The notes below the pieces were generated by a model. That model did not search any database and was not told the origin of the DNA. It worked only from the letters and a program-made list of their open reading frames with translations. A DNA stretch of 64,000 nt from Actinomycetota bacterium (GTDB lineage: Bacteria; Actinomycetota; Geothermincolia; Geothermincolales; RBG-13-55-18), in NCBI GenBank assembly GCA_014360645.1, contig JACIXD010000003.1:186001-250000 (forward strand). The letters run 5' to 3'. Position numbers and translations under genes: made by a program. Each line of letters starts with the position of its first letter. The stretch's first letter is position 1. This document shows positions 1 to 8,197 of the stretch, piece by piece.

Positions 1-1
1 G

Positions 2-379
2 GCGGAGAGGGGGGTGGTGGTGGACCAGTCCACGGTCTCGAGGGACCTGCGGGACCTCGGGGTGGTGAGGGTGCCGGGCCCGGGTGGGCGCCGCGTCTAC
101 GGGTTCGCCGCGGAAGGGCGGGGGACGGCGGCGGTGGACGAGGAGGGGCTCAGGCGGGGATTGAGGGAGTTCCTGGTGGGGATGGAGGTGAGCGGGAACC
201 TGCTGGTGCTGCGCACGGGGCCCGGAAACGCGCATGCCCTTGCCGCGCTGCTGGACCGCAACGGCAGGGAGGAGGTGGCGGGGACGGTGGCCGGCGACGA
301 CACCATCCTGGTGGTGGTGCGCGAGGGCTACGAGGCGCGCGATCTGGCGCGGGTCCTCCGGGAGATGGCCGGGCTTTGA
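2..379 (+). CDS. argR: Arginine repressor ArgR, 5'-truncated by the window edge
   Basis: The frame is open from base 2 and ends at TGA 377-379. The visible part holds the end of the winged-helix DNA-binding domain (VDQSTVSRDLRDLG, the ArgR recognition helix) and the C-terminal arginine-binding oligomerisation domain, with the GTVAGDDTILVVVR core near its end. ArgR is a hexameric repressor that uses L-arginine as corepressor. About 125 residues are visible of a usual 150, so roughly the first 25-30 lie upstream. A GTG at 14 is internal, not a start. It precedes argG and argH, which fits control of this cluster; no ARG box was identified here. Confidence 0.9.
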   Translation, partial: AERGVVVDQSTVSRDLRDLGVVRVPGPGGRRVYGFAAEGRGTAAVDEEGLRRGLREFLVGMEVSGNLLVLRTGPGNAHALAALLDRNGREEVAGTVAGDDTILVVVREGYEARDLARVLREMAGL

Positions 380-655
380 AGGGGCGGCCACGGGCGCTGT
401 GGTGCCGGCACGATGCTGGGGCGGGCAGGACGCGGCGTGATACCATGAAGGGAAGCGGCGCACGCGCGGCGGCGCGTTCACCGGGCAAGGCGGGCGCGGG
501 AAAAACGGGGACGGAGGAAAAGGGATAATGGGCTTCGCCCGCTCCGGGCGGTGGTTCATCCATCGGCGGCGGACGGCAGGACGGCGGGCACGATCTGCGG
601 ACGGCCCCTGAGCGTGGCGGCAAACAGGGTTACGGAGCGAAAAGGGAGACGGAGC

Positions 656-1855
656 ATGAAGGAAACGGTGATCCTCGCCTACTCCGGGGGCTTAGACACC
701 TCGGTGGCCATCAAGTGGCTGGAGGACAGGTACGGCATGCAGGTGGTGGCGCTGGCGGCGGACCTTGGCCAGCCCGGCGACCTGGAATCCCTGCGGGAGA
801 AGGCCCTTTCCATAGGGGCCGCGGACGCCGTGACCCTGGACCTCAAGGAGGATTTCGCGCGCGACTACGTGCTCCCGGCCCTCAAGGCCAACGCGCTCTA
901 CGAAGGGAAGTATCCCCTGGCCACCTCCCTCGCCAGGCCCCTGATCGCGGCGGCCATGGTGGAGGAGGCGCGCCGGAGGGGAGCCTCCGCCGTGGCCCAC
1001 GGCTGCACGGGGAAGGGCAACGACCAGGTGCGCTTCGACCTCACTACCATGGCCCTGGGCCCGGACCTGAGGATCATCGCGCCCCTGCGGGAGTGGAACA
1101 TGTCGCGCGAGGAGGAGATCGCCTATGCCAGGGAGCACGGCATACCCGTTCCCGTGACCCTGGAAAGCCCCTACTCCGTGGACGAGAACCTGTGGGGGAG
1201 GAGCTGTGAGGCGGGCGTGCTGGAGGATCCCATGGCGGAGCCGCCCGAGGATGCCTACGCCTGGACGGCGTCTCCCCGCGAGGCGCCCGACGAGCCGCGT
1301 TACCTGGAGGTGGCCTTCGACGCCGGCCGGCCCACCGCCCTCGACGGCGAGGAGCTGGGCTTGGTGGAGTTGATAACCCGCCTCAACGCCCTGGGCGGCG
1401 AACACGGGGTGGGACGCATAGACATGGTGGAGAACCGCCTGGTGGGGATAAAGTCGCGCGAGGTCTACGAGGCGCCCGCCGCCACCATCCTCATCGAGGC
1501 CCACCGCGCCCTGGAGGCCCTCACCCTCACCAGGGAGACGCTGCATTTCAAGCCGGTGCTGGAGGCGAAGTTCGCGGAGCTGGTCTATTACGGGCTCTGG
1601 CACGATCCCCTACGGGAATCCCTGCAGGCGGCGGTGGAGTCCACCCAACGGAGGGTGAGCGGGCGGGTGCGCCTGAAGCTGTTCAAGGGGAACTGCACGG
1701 TGGTGGGCAGGGAATCCCCCCATTCCCTTTACGATTATTCCCTGGCCACCTACGACCGGGCGGACGAGTTCAGCCACCGTTCCAGCGAGGGCTTCATCGC
1801 CCTCTGGGGCCTTCCCCTCAAGGTGTGGGGGAGCAGGGGCGGGGAGCGGGAGTAG
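656..1855 (+). CDS. argG: Argininosuccinate synthase
   Basis: ArgG condenses citrulline and aspartate, with ATP going to AMP and PPi, to give argininosuccinate in the cytosol. The 399-residue length matches the family. The N-terminal AYSGGLDTSVAIKWL carries the N-type ATP pyrophosphatase P-loop (SGGLDTS). GCTGKGNDQVRFD, the aspartate/citrulline-binding region, follows near residue 120. ATG 656 is chosen because the family begins with this P-loop strand and a GGGAGACGGAG ribosome site lies just upstream; the frame is open further 5' but that extension is not family-like. It stands 30 nt upstream of argH and probably forms an operon with it. Confidence 0.97.
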   Translation: MKETVILAYSGGLDTSVAIKWLEDRYGMQVVALAADLGQPGDLESLREKALSIGAADAVTLDLKEDFARDYVLPALKANALYEGKYPLATSLARPLIAAAMVEEARRRGASAVAHGCTGKGNDQVRFDLTTMALGPDLRIIAPLREWNMSREEEIAYAREHGIPVPVTLESPYSVDENLWGRSCEAGVLEDPMAEPPEDAYAWTASPREAPDEPRYLEVAFDAGRPTALDGEELGLVELITRLNALGGEHGVGRIDMVENRLVGIKSREVYEAPAATILIEAHRALEALTLTRETLHFKPVLEAKFAELVYYGLWHDPLRESLQAAVESTQRRVSGRVRLKLFKGNCTVVGRESPHSLYDYSLATYDRADEFSHRSSEGFIALWGLPLKVWGSRGGERE

Positions 1856-1885
1856 ACGTCCCATGGCGGAGGGAGGCGCGGAGAG

Positions 1886-3271
1886 ATGAAGCTGTGGGGA
1901 GGCAGGTTCGAGAAGGAGACCGAGGCGCTGGTGCATGCCTTCAGCTCCTCGCTGCCCTACGACCGCCGCCTGGCGCCCCATGACCTCCGGGTCAGCGCGG
2001 TCCACGCCCAGGCCCTGGAGGAGTGCGGGGTCATCAGCGCCGCCGAGAGGGAGGCCATCCTCGCCGCCCTGGGCGAGCTGCGCGCGGAGATGGAGAGGGG
2101 CGATTTCGCATACGCCGACGAGGAGGACATCCATACCGCCGTGGAACGGGCGCTGGTGGAGCGCCTGGGGGAGAGCGGCGCCAAGCTGCGGGCGGGGCGC
2201 AGCCGCAACGACCAGGTGGCGGCGGACATGCGCCTCTTCGTGAAGGAGGAATGCCGCCGCATCACCGGCCTCCTTCTGGAGCTCATGGAGGTGGTCCTGG
2301 AGCGCGCGCGCGAGCAGCTGGGGGTGGTGATGCCCGGCTTCACCCATCTCCAGCCGGCGCAGCCCGTGCTCCTCTCCCATCACCTCATGGCCTACTTCGA
2401 GATGTTCAAGCGGGACGCGGAGCGGCTGGCGGAGGCGGGGGCGCGCGCCGACGTTTGTCCCCTGGGCAGCGGCGCCCTGGCCGGGGTGACCTTTCCCCTC
2501 GACCGCGGGATGATGGCGGACGAGCTGGGGTTCGGAGGCATCTCCGCCAACTCCCTGGACGCGGTGTCCGACCGCGATTTCGTGGCCGACCTCCTCTACG
2601 CCCTGTGCATGCTCGCCGTCCACTTGAGCCGCATGGCGGAGGAGATGGTGTTGTGGTCCACGCCGCGCTTCGGCTTCATGGTTCTGGACGAGGCCTATGC
2701 CACCGGCTCGTCCATCATGCCCCAGAAGGCCAATCCGGACCTGGCGGAGCTGGTGCGGGGAAAGACGGGCCGCATGCTGGGCCACCTGGCCTCCCTCCTG
2801 GTGGTGCTCAAGGGGCTGCCCCTGGCCTACAACCGCGATTTGCAGGAGGACAAGGAAGCCCTCTTCGACGCCGTGGACCAGGCGGCGGCGATGCTGCGGG
2901 TGATGGCGGGAGCTCTGGCCACCGCGAGCTTCGATGCCGCGGCGATGGCCGTGGCGGCCATGGAAGGATATACCAACGCCACCGACCTCGCCGATTACCT
3001 GGTGCGCAGGGGCCTGCCCTTCCTGGAGGCGCACGCCGCCGCCGGGAAGCTGGTGCGGGTCTGCCTGGAGAGCGGGAAGAGGCTGGAGGACCTGGAGCTG
3101 GAGGAGTTCCGGGCCGTGGAGCCGCGGGTGGGAGAGGACGTGTACGACCACCTCTCCGTGAAGTCCTGCGTGGAGGCGAGAGACCTTCCCGGGGGCACGG
3201 CCACCGCGAGGGTGGAGGAGGCCATGGCGGCGGCGGCGGAGTGGCTGGAGGCGCGCAGGATGCGCCCGTGA
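1886..3271 (+). CDS. argH: Argininosuccinate lyase
   Basis: ArgH splits argininosuccinate into arginine and fumarate, the last step of arginine synthesis. It is a homotetramer of the fumarase/aspartase superfamily. At 461 residues it has the usual length. It begins with the typical KLWGGRFEKETE. AGRSRNDQVAADMRLF and PGFTHLQPAQPV (conserved regions 1 and 2) are present, and the signature loop reads GSSIMPQKANPD. The residue after the conserved QK is Ala, where many homologues have Lys or Arg, but the catalytic loop Ser-Ser and Lys are kept. ATG 1886 follows GGCGCGGAGAG. It shares an operon with argG. Confidence 0.97.
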   Translation: MKLWGGRFEKETEALVHAFSSSLPYDRRLAPHDLRVSAVHAQALEECGVISAAEREAILAALGELRAEMERGDFAYADEEDIHTAVERALVERLGESGAKLRAGRSRNDQVAADMRLFVKEECRRITGLLLELMEVVLERAREQLGVVMPGFTHLQPAQPVLLSHHLMAYFEMFKRDAERLAEAGARADVCPLGSGALAGVTFPLDRGMMADELGFGGISANSLDAVSDRDFVADLLYALCMLAVHLSRMAEEMVLWSTPRFGFMVLDEAYATGSSIMPQKANPDLAELVRGKTGRMLGHLASLLVVLKGLPLAYNRDLQEDKEALFDAVDQAAAMLRVMAGALATASFDAAAMAVAAMEGYTNATDLADYLVRRGLPFLEAHAAAGKLVRVCLESGKRLEDLELEEFRAVEPRVGEDVYDHLSVKSCVEARDLPGGTATARVEEAMAAAAEWLEARRMRP

Positions 3272-3302
3272 GGCGGGAAAGCCCGCGTCGGCGGAGGGGG
3301 CC

Positions 3303-5045
3303 TTGTCCGTGAACAGGAGCGAGGAGCTCAGCCGGGCCTTCGAGGAGCTGGCGGAGCTCTCGGAGATCAAGGGCGAGGTGCGTTTCAAGGTCAACGCCTA
3401 CCATAAGGCGGCGGAGATCGCGCGCGCCCGCGGCGAGGAGCTCCTGGCCTTGGACGACGTCAAGGAGCTGCGCAGGTACCCGGGTATCGGCGAGGGCATC
3501 GCCAAGAAGATCCTGGAGTTCAAGCGCACCGGCACCATCTCCAAGCTGGAGGAGCTGAAAGAGGAGGTGCCGGTGGAGCTCCTCTCCCTCCTCCAGGTCC
3601 CCAACCTGGGACCGAAACGCGCCAAGCTCATCTATGACGAGCTGGGGGTGCGCACGCTGGAGGAGCTGCAGGCGGCGGCGGAGGAGCATCGGCTGGCCGA
3701 GCTCCATGGCCTGGGGCCCAAGGCGGAACAGAACATCCTGGAGGGCATTAGACACCTGCAGTCCACCTCGGGGCGGCTTCTGCTCCACACCGCACACCGC
3801 ATCCAGGAGGAGATCTCACGCGCCCTGGAGTCGGAGCTCCCCGGCCTGCGCATCAGCCCGGCCGGGAGCCTCAGACGCATGAAGGAGACCATCGGGGACA
3901 TCGATATCCTGGTGGCCTCCCGCGAGCCGGCGGCGGTCATGGAGTCCTTCTGTTCCCTGGAGATGGTGGAGAGGGTGCTGCTGCGGGGTGATACCAAGAG
4001 CTCGGTGGTCACCGCGGAGGGGCTCCAGGTGGACCTCAGGGTGGTGAAACCGGAGGAATACGGCGCGGCGCTGCAGTATTTCACCGGCTCGCAGGCGCAC
4101 AACGTTCACGTGAGGGAGATCGCCAAGAAGGCGGGCAAGAAGATCAACGAATACGGGGTCTTCCGCGTCAGGGACGACCGCAGGCTGGCGGGGGAGACGG
4201 AGGAAGAGGTCTACGCGGCGCTGGGCATGGCCTGCCCGCCCCCGGAGATAAGGGAGGACCGCGGGGAGGTGGAGGCCGCCCTGCGGGGCGAGCTGCCGGA
4301 GCTGGTGGAGCGTGGGGACATCCGGGGGGACCTGCACACCCACACCGACGCCAGCGACGGGGTAGCGGACCTGTTGGAGATGCGCAAGGCCGCGGAGAGG
4401 CTGGGGTACCGCTTTCTCGCGGTCACCGACCACGCGGCGGGCCTGAAGGTGGCGGGAGGGCTGTCCCGGGAGCGCCTGCTGCGGCAGGTGGAGGAGATCA
4501 GAAAGCTCAACGCCAGGGGGGATTCCCCCGTGGTCCTGCTGGCGGGAAGCGAGCTGAACATAGACGGCGAAGGGGGACTGGACTACGACGAAGAGGTCCT
4601 CTCCCTTCTGGACGTGGTGGTGGTATCGGTGCACGCGGGATTCCGTCAGGACCGCGAGGCGGTGACGCGGCGGGTGCTACGGGCCATACGCAACCCCCAC
4701 GTCAAGGTCTTCGCCCACCCTACGGGGAGGCTCATCGGTCAGAGGCCTCCCTACGACATCGATCTCGGCGCGGTGATGGAGGAGGCGCGCAGGACGGACA
4801 CCGCCCTGGAGCTGAACGCCTTCCCCGACCGCCTGGACCTGGGAGACGAGAACCTCATGCGGGCGTGTGCTCAAGGGGTGAAGGTGGCAATCGGCACCGA
4901 CGCCCACCGGCCGGAGCACCTCGACTTCATGTTCTTCGGGGTGGCCACGGCGAGGCGGGGCTGGCTCGCCCCCTCCCACCTCCTGAACGCCCTCGAGCCG
5001 GAAGAACTGCTGGCCTGGCTGTGGCGCGGCCGCGACAGGCACTGA
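3303..5045 (+). CDS. polX: DNA polymerase/3'-5' exonuclease PolX (family X with PHP domain)
   Basis: This is a 580-residue bacterial family X polymerase, a repair enzyme for gaps and abasic sites. In order: N-terminal helical 8-kDa-type domain with two helix-hairpin-helix motifs (YPGIGEGIAKKI, VPNLGPKRAKLIY); a nucleotidyltransferase palm with GSLRRMKETIGDIDILVAS, the GDID aspartates near residue 200 being catalytic; and a C-terminal PHP domain from about residue 340 with metal ligands in DLHTHTDASDG, VTDHA, FAHPTG and IGTDAH. The TTG start at 3303 follows GGAGGGGG; GTG 3309 is an alternative. Its last 74 bases belong to the first unit of a 119-bp tandem repeat, so copies of the C-terminal codons follow the stop. 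Confidence 0.95.
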   Translation: MSVNRSEELSRAFEELAELSEIKGEVRFKVNAYHKAAEIARARGEELLALDDVKELRRYPGIGEGIAKKILEFKRTGTISKLEELKEEVPVELLSLLQVPNLGPKRAKLIYDELGVRTLEELQAAAEEHRLAELHGLGPKAEQNILEGIRHLQSTSGRLLLHTAHRIQEEISRALESELPGLRISPAGSLRRMKETIGDIDILVASREPAAVMESFCSLEMVERVLLRGDTKSSVVTAEGLQVDLRVVKPEEYGAALQYFTGSQAHNVHVREIAKKAGKKINEYGVFRVRDDRRLAGETEEEVYAALGMACPPPEIREDRGEVEAALRGELPELVERGDIRGDLHTHTDASDGVADLLEMRKAAERLGYRFLAVTDHAAGLKVAGGLSRERLLRQVEEIRKLNARGDSPVVLLAGSELNIDGEGGLDYDEEVLSLLDVVVVSVHAGFRQDREAVTRRVLRAIRNPHVKVFAHPTGRLIGQRPPYDIDLGAVMEEARRTDTALELNAFPDRLDLGDENLMRACAQGVKVAIGTDAHRPEHLDFMFFGVATARRGWLAPSHLLNALEPEELLAWLWRGRDRH

Positions 5046-5269
5046 GGGGCAGGTTACCGGGCACGGTCGAAGATGAGTGCAACCTGCACGCCTCCCACCT
5101 CCTGAACGCCCTCGAGCCGGAAGAACTGCTGGCCTGGCTGTGGCGCGGCCGCGACAGGCACTGAGGGGCAGGTTACCGGGCACGGTCGAAGATGAGTGCA
5201 ACCTGCACGCCTCCCACCTCCTGAACGCCCTCGAGCCGGAAGAACTGCTGGCCTGGCTGTGGCGCGGCC
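4972..5269 (+). repeat. 119-bp tandem repeat over the polX 3' end (two full copies plus 60 bp)
   Basis: Direct units begin at 4972, 5091 and 5210, each with CCTCCCACCTCCTGAACGCC. Units one and two appear identical. The third is cut after 60 bp at GGCGCGGCC, where the sequence diverges. Unit one contains the last 24 codons and stop of polX plus 45 bp downstream. Because 119 is not a multiple of three, later copies shift frame relative to the gene. They occupy most of the 349 bp between polX and the next gene, and no gene was seen in that gap. Confidence 0.97.
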
Positions 5270-5331
5270 TTACCAGATGCCGGACGCGGGGCCGCGTGAC
5301 TCCCGCGCTACCCCCGGGGGCGCCGACCCCA

Positions 5332-5337
5332 TATAAT
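5332..5337 (+). promoter_or_regulatory. -10 element TATAAT
   Basis: A perfect TATAAT lies 63 nt after the polX repeat array and 58 nt before the next start codon. No convincing -35 hexamer is seen 16-18 bp upstream. It is a likely promoter for the downstream 132-residue gene. Confidence 0.5.
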
Positions 5338-5394
5338 AGGGCTGGATGAAGCGGCGTGGGCGAGGCCCCGGGGAAGACGCGGGAGGGGTGGAAG

Positions 5395-5793
5395 ATGGAG
5401 ATAAGGCGCAACGAGATCATCCCCCTGGGATATGGGAAATATTTCCGTTCGGACAAGATCGTGGGCCTGGAGCCCATAGGTGACAGCCGCGGCCCTGCCC
5501 GCAGGACCTACGTCTACGTGGAGGGACGCCCGGAGCCCGTGGTGGCCTCGCGCGCCGAGGGCACCATACTCAGGGACCTGGTGATGTCGCGCGAGGAGGT
5601 GGAGGCCTCGGTGGCCTTCGACCTCCTGGACCGCGTGCTGCACGAACTGGAGCGGGTGGGCCCCATACTCCGCAGGTCCATCCGAGAGGAGACTGGACTG
5701 GACATCGACGACCTGGTGGTGCGCATCCGGCGCGTGCTTACGCGCGAGGACGAGGAGGAGGAATACGACCAGGGCTCGCTCTTCTCCACCTGA
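5395..5793 (+). CDS. Small conserved protein, possibly RemA-like (DUF370-type fold)
   Basis: A 132-residue soluble protein with no signal peptide or membrane segment. The N-terminal half, IPLGYGKYFRSDKIVGLEPI followed by RTYVYVEGRPEP, resembles the RemA/DUF370 pattern (a GFGNxVxADRI strand, then short beta strands). RemA is a small DNA-binding matrix and osmotic regulator of Gram-positive bacteria. The C-terminal half, with acidic and basic helices up to the acidic EDEEEEYDQGS tail, does not match RemA, which is only about 90 residues. ATG 5395 follows GGGAGGGGTGG. It may be co-transcribed with the NIF3 gene 59 nt downstream. The assignment is tentative. Confidence 0.45.
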   Translation: MEIRRNEIIPLGYGKYFRSDKIVGLEPIGDSRGPARRTYVYVEGRPEPVVASRAEGTILRDLVMSREEVEASVAFDLLDRVLHELERVGPILRRSIREETGLDIDDLVVRIRRVLTREDEEEEYDQGSLFST

Positions 5794-5852
5794 GCCCGGG
5801 AGAGGGTGAGCCCGCGGTGCGGCAGGGGTAACGGAAAGAGGAGGAAGGTACT

Positions 5853-6848
5853 TTGAAGCTCGCCGAGATCCACAAGCTTGCGGTGAAGATGGGGATGGAG
5901 AAAGACCCCCGCGGCAGGGAGGAGATAAAGCGCCTGCTGGAGCGCAACCGCGAGAAATACGAGAAGCTCCCGGACAAGGAGAAGGAGTTCTTCGACCTCG
6001 ACAGCCTGGAGAACCCCTTCCCCGACTCCCGCATCCTGGTGGGCGATCCCGATACCGAGGTGCGCTCGGCCCTGGTGGGTATCGATATGGAGGTCCCGGA
6101 GGTGCTGCTGGCCGACCGCCTGCGGGAGAGGGGCGAGCCCGTGGACCTCATCATCAGCCACCACCCGGAGGGCCAGGCGCTGGTGAACCTGGACAAGGTC
6201 ATGGCCCTGCAGGCCGACGAATGGTACCGGCACGGGGTCCCCATCAACGTGGGGGAGGCCCTCATCGGCCCGCGCATGAAGGAGATCTACCGCGCCTTCT
6301 TGCCCCGCAACCACGAGCGTGCGCTGGACGCGGCGCGCCTGCTGGGTATCCCCTTCATGAGCATGCACACCGTGGCCGACAACCAGGTCCACGCCTTCCT
6401 CAACGACCACTTCGCGCGCCGGAAGCCCCGCACCGTGGGAGAGGTGGTGGACTGCCTTCTGGAGCTGCCCGAATACCGCGCCTCGGCGCGCATGCAGGCC
6501 GGCCCGGCCGTCATCGTGGGCAGCAAGGAGAACCGTTGCGGCAACATCATGGTGGACATGACGGGGGGGACGGAGGGTCCCCGCGAGGTGCTGGAAAAAC
6601 TTTCCGCGGCGGGGGTGGGAACCATCGTGGCCATGCACTATTCCGAGAAACACAAGGAGGAGGCGGAAAAGCAGCGCATCAACGTGGTCATCGCGGGCCA
6701 CGTGGTCTCTGATTCCCTGGGCATGAACCTCATCCTCGACCGCTTGGAGGAGAAGGGGGTGGCGATCATACCCGTCTCCGGGCTGGTAAGGGTGTCGCGC
6801 GCGCGGAAGAAAGCGACGGCGTCGGGAGGCTCTCGAGGGCGCACCTGA
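5853..6848 (+). CDS. NIF3-family dinuclear metal-binding protein
   Basis: A 331-residue protein of the NIF3/YbgI family, cytosolic toroidal hexamers with a dinuclear metal site; the family's function is poorly defined (some members are labelled GTP cyclohydrolase I type 2). The first metal motif is seen in DLIISHHPEG (double His). The C-terminal motif is INVVIAGHVVSDSLGMN, where family members usually have GHxxTE; here Asp replaces the Glu ligand, a conservative change. An N-terminal extension of about 70 charged residues (EEIKRLLERNREKYEKLPDK) precedes the core. TTG 5853 follows AGGAAGG. The gene lies between a RemA-like gene and a TPR gene on the same strand. Confidence 0.75.
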   Translation: MKLAEIHKLAVKMGMEKDPRGREEIKRLLERNREKYEKLPDKEKEFFDLDSLENPFPDSRILVGDPDTEVRSALVGIDMEVPEVLLADRLRERGEPVDLIISHHPEGQALVNLDKVMALQADEWYRHGVPINVGEALIGPRMKEIYRAFLPRNHERALDAARLLGIPFMSMHTVADNQVHAFLNDHFARRKPRTVGEVVDCLLELPEYRASARMQAGPAVIVGSKENRCGNIMVDMTGGTEGPREVLEKLSAAGVGTIVAMHYSEKHKEEAEKQRINVVIAGHVVSDSLGMNLILDRLEEKGVAIIPVSGLVRVSRARKKATASGGSRGRT

Positions 6849-6959
6849 GGCGCATTCTCGCAAGGCTTGCTTGAAAAAAGTGAGCGCATGGCTTATGGCA
6901 GAGATAGAGAAAACCGCCCGCGGTCTCGAAGCCGCGGGGCCCGAGGCACGGAGGAGAGG

Positions 6960-8075
6960 ATGAGCGAGGGATTCAACCTCCTTGAGCAGGGAGAACGGCT
7001 GCTGGCCGAGAACCGCCTGGAGGAGGCCATAGAGCGCTTCCGGCGCTACCTGGACGATTATCCCGAGGACGTTGACGGGCAGTACCAGCTGGGCATAGCC
7101 CTTTACGAGAAAGGGGAGCTCGAGGAGGCGGTGCTGCGCTTCGAGAGGGTGAGGGACCTGAACCCGGAGGACCCCCGCGGCTATGACGGCCTGGCCCTGG
7201 TGATGATGGAGCGCGGCGACTACGGGGCGGCGGCAGAGCTCTACCGCCGAGCGCTGGAGATGGACCCGGAGAACGTGGATCTCCTCAACGAGCTGGGCAT
7301 CGCCTACCACGAGCTTGGCGAGGAGGAGATGGCCCTGGAGGCCTACGAGAAGGCCATCCAGCTCGAGCCCAACTTCGGCTATCCCTACTACAACAAGGCG
7401 AGGCTGCTGGCGGGAAGGGGATACCATGAAGAGGCCATCCACAACCTGGAGACCGCCATAAGCCTGTACAAGGGGGAGCGCGAGAAGCTCATCGACGTCC
7501 TCTTCGAGCTGGCGGCGGTCTACGAGGACATCCTCGACGACGAGAGAGCCACCCAGACCTACAGCGAGATCCTCCTCCTGGACCCCGAGAACCTGGAGGC
7601 CCTGGGCTGCCTGGGCTCCATCCATCTCGACAACTGCGACTACGAGAAGGCGGCGGCCTACTTCGACCGCCTCATCCGCCTCGACCCTCAGAACGACAAC
7701 GCCTACCTCGAGAAGGGCTATGCCGTGGGCTGCATGGGGGACGTGGAGGCGGAGCTCCAGTACCTGGACAAGTGCCTGGCCATAAACCCCCGCAACAAGT
7801 ACGCCCTCAGCAACAAGGGGGCGGCGCTCATGGAGCGGGGCATGCTCGAGGAGGCGGAGCGCTTTCTGCGCGCGGCGGTGGAGGTGGATCCCGGGTACTC
7901 CTGGCCGTACTACAACCTCGCCTGCCTCTATGCCCTGAGGGGGGACAAGGAGCGGAGCCTGGACCACCTCAGGCGGGCCCTGGACCTCGACCCCGAGCTC
8001 AAGGAGGACGCCCTGAGGGACTCCTGCCTGGAGGGCCTCCGGCATCACAAGTCGTTCCGGGAACTGCTCGAGTAG
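6960..8075 (+). CDS. Tetratricopeptide repeat protein
   Basis: A 371-residue protein built almost entirely of about ten TPR units (for example YDGLALVMMERGDYGAAAEL, and units ending in ALEMDPEN, AIQLEPN, LLLDPEN, LAINPRN and ALDLDPEL). No signal peptide, membrane segment or enzymatic domain is visible, so it is probably a cytosolic protein-protein scaffold. ATG 6960 is chosen because GGAGGAGAGG lies immediately upstream and the repeats start within ten residues; an upstream in-frame ATG at 6888 would add an Arg/Ser-rich stretch. It is the last plus-strand gene before the convergent PBP gene. The partner is unknown. Confidence 0.85.
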   Translation: MSEGFNLLEQGERLLAENRLEEAIERFRRYLDDYPEDVDGQYQLGIALYEKGELEEAVLRFERVRDLNPEDPRGYDGLALVMMERGDYGAAAELYRRALEMDPENVDLLNELGIAYHELGEEEMALEAYEKAIQLEPNFGYPYYNKARLLAGRGYHEEAIHNLETAISLYKGEREKLIDVLFELAAVYEDILDDERATQTYSEILLLDPENLEALGCLGSIHLDNCDYEKAAAYFDRLIRLDPQNDNAYLEKGYAVGCMGDVEAELQYLDKCLAINPRNKYALSNKGAALMERGMLEEAERFLRAAVEVDPGYSWPYYNLACLYALRGDKERSLDHLRRALDLDPELKEDALRDSCLEGLRHHKSFRELLE

Positions 8076-8118
8076 GGGCCCCTCCCTAGCGGCGGAAGCC
8101 GCGTCATCACCCCTGACG

Positions 8119-8143
8119 GTCCGGGGAGCGGCGAACCCCGGAC
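8119..8143. terminator. GC-rich hairpin between convergent genes
   Basis: A perfect 8-bp stem (GTCCGGGG / CCCCGGAC) with a 9-nt loop lies between the ends of the TPR and penicillin-binding protein genes. There is no T-run on either strand, so it would be the tailless type of terminator proposed for high-GC Gram-positive bacteria. The position supports this; function is inferred. Confidence 0.5.
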
Positions 8144-8197
8144 AGCAGCGCCTATTACCTGCACAGCATATGGTATCCGCGAGAGGCGTTTTGCGCC

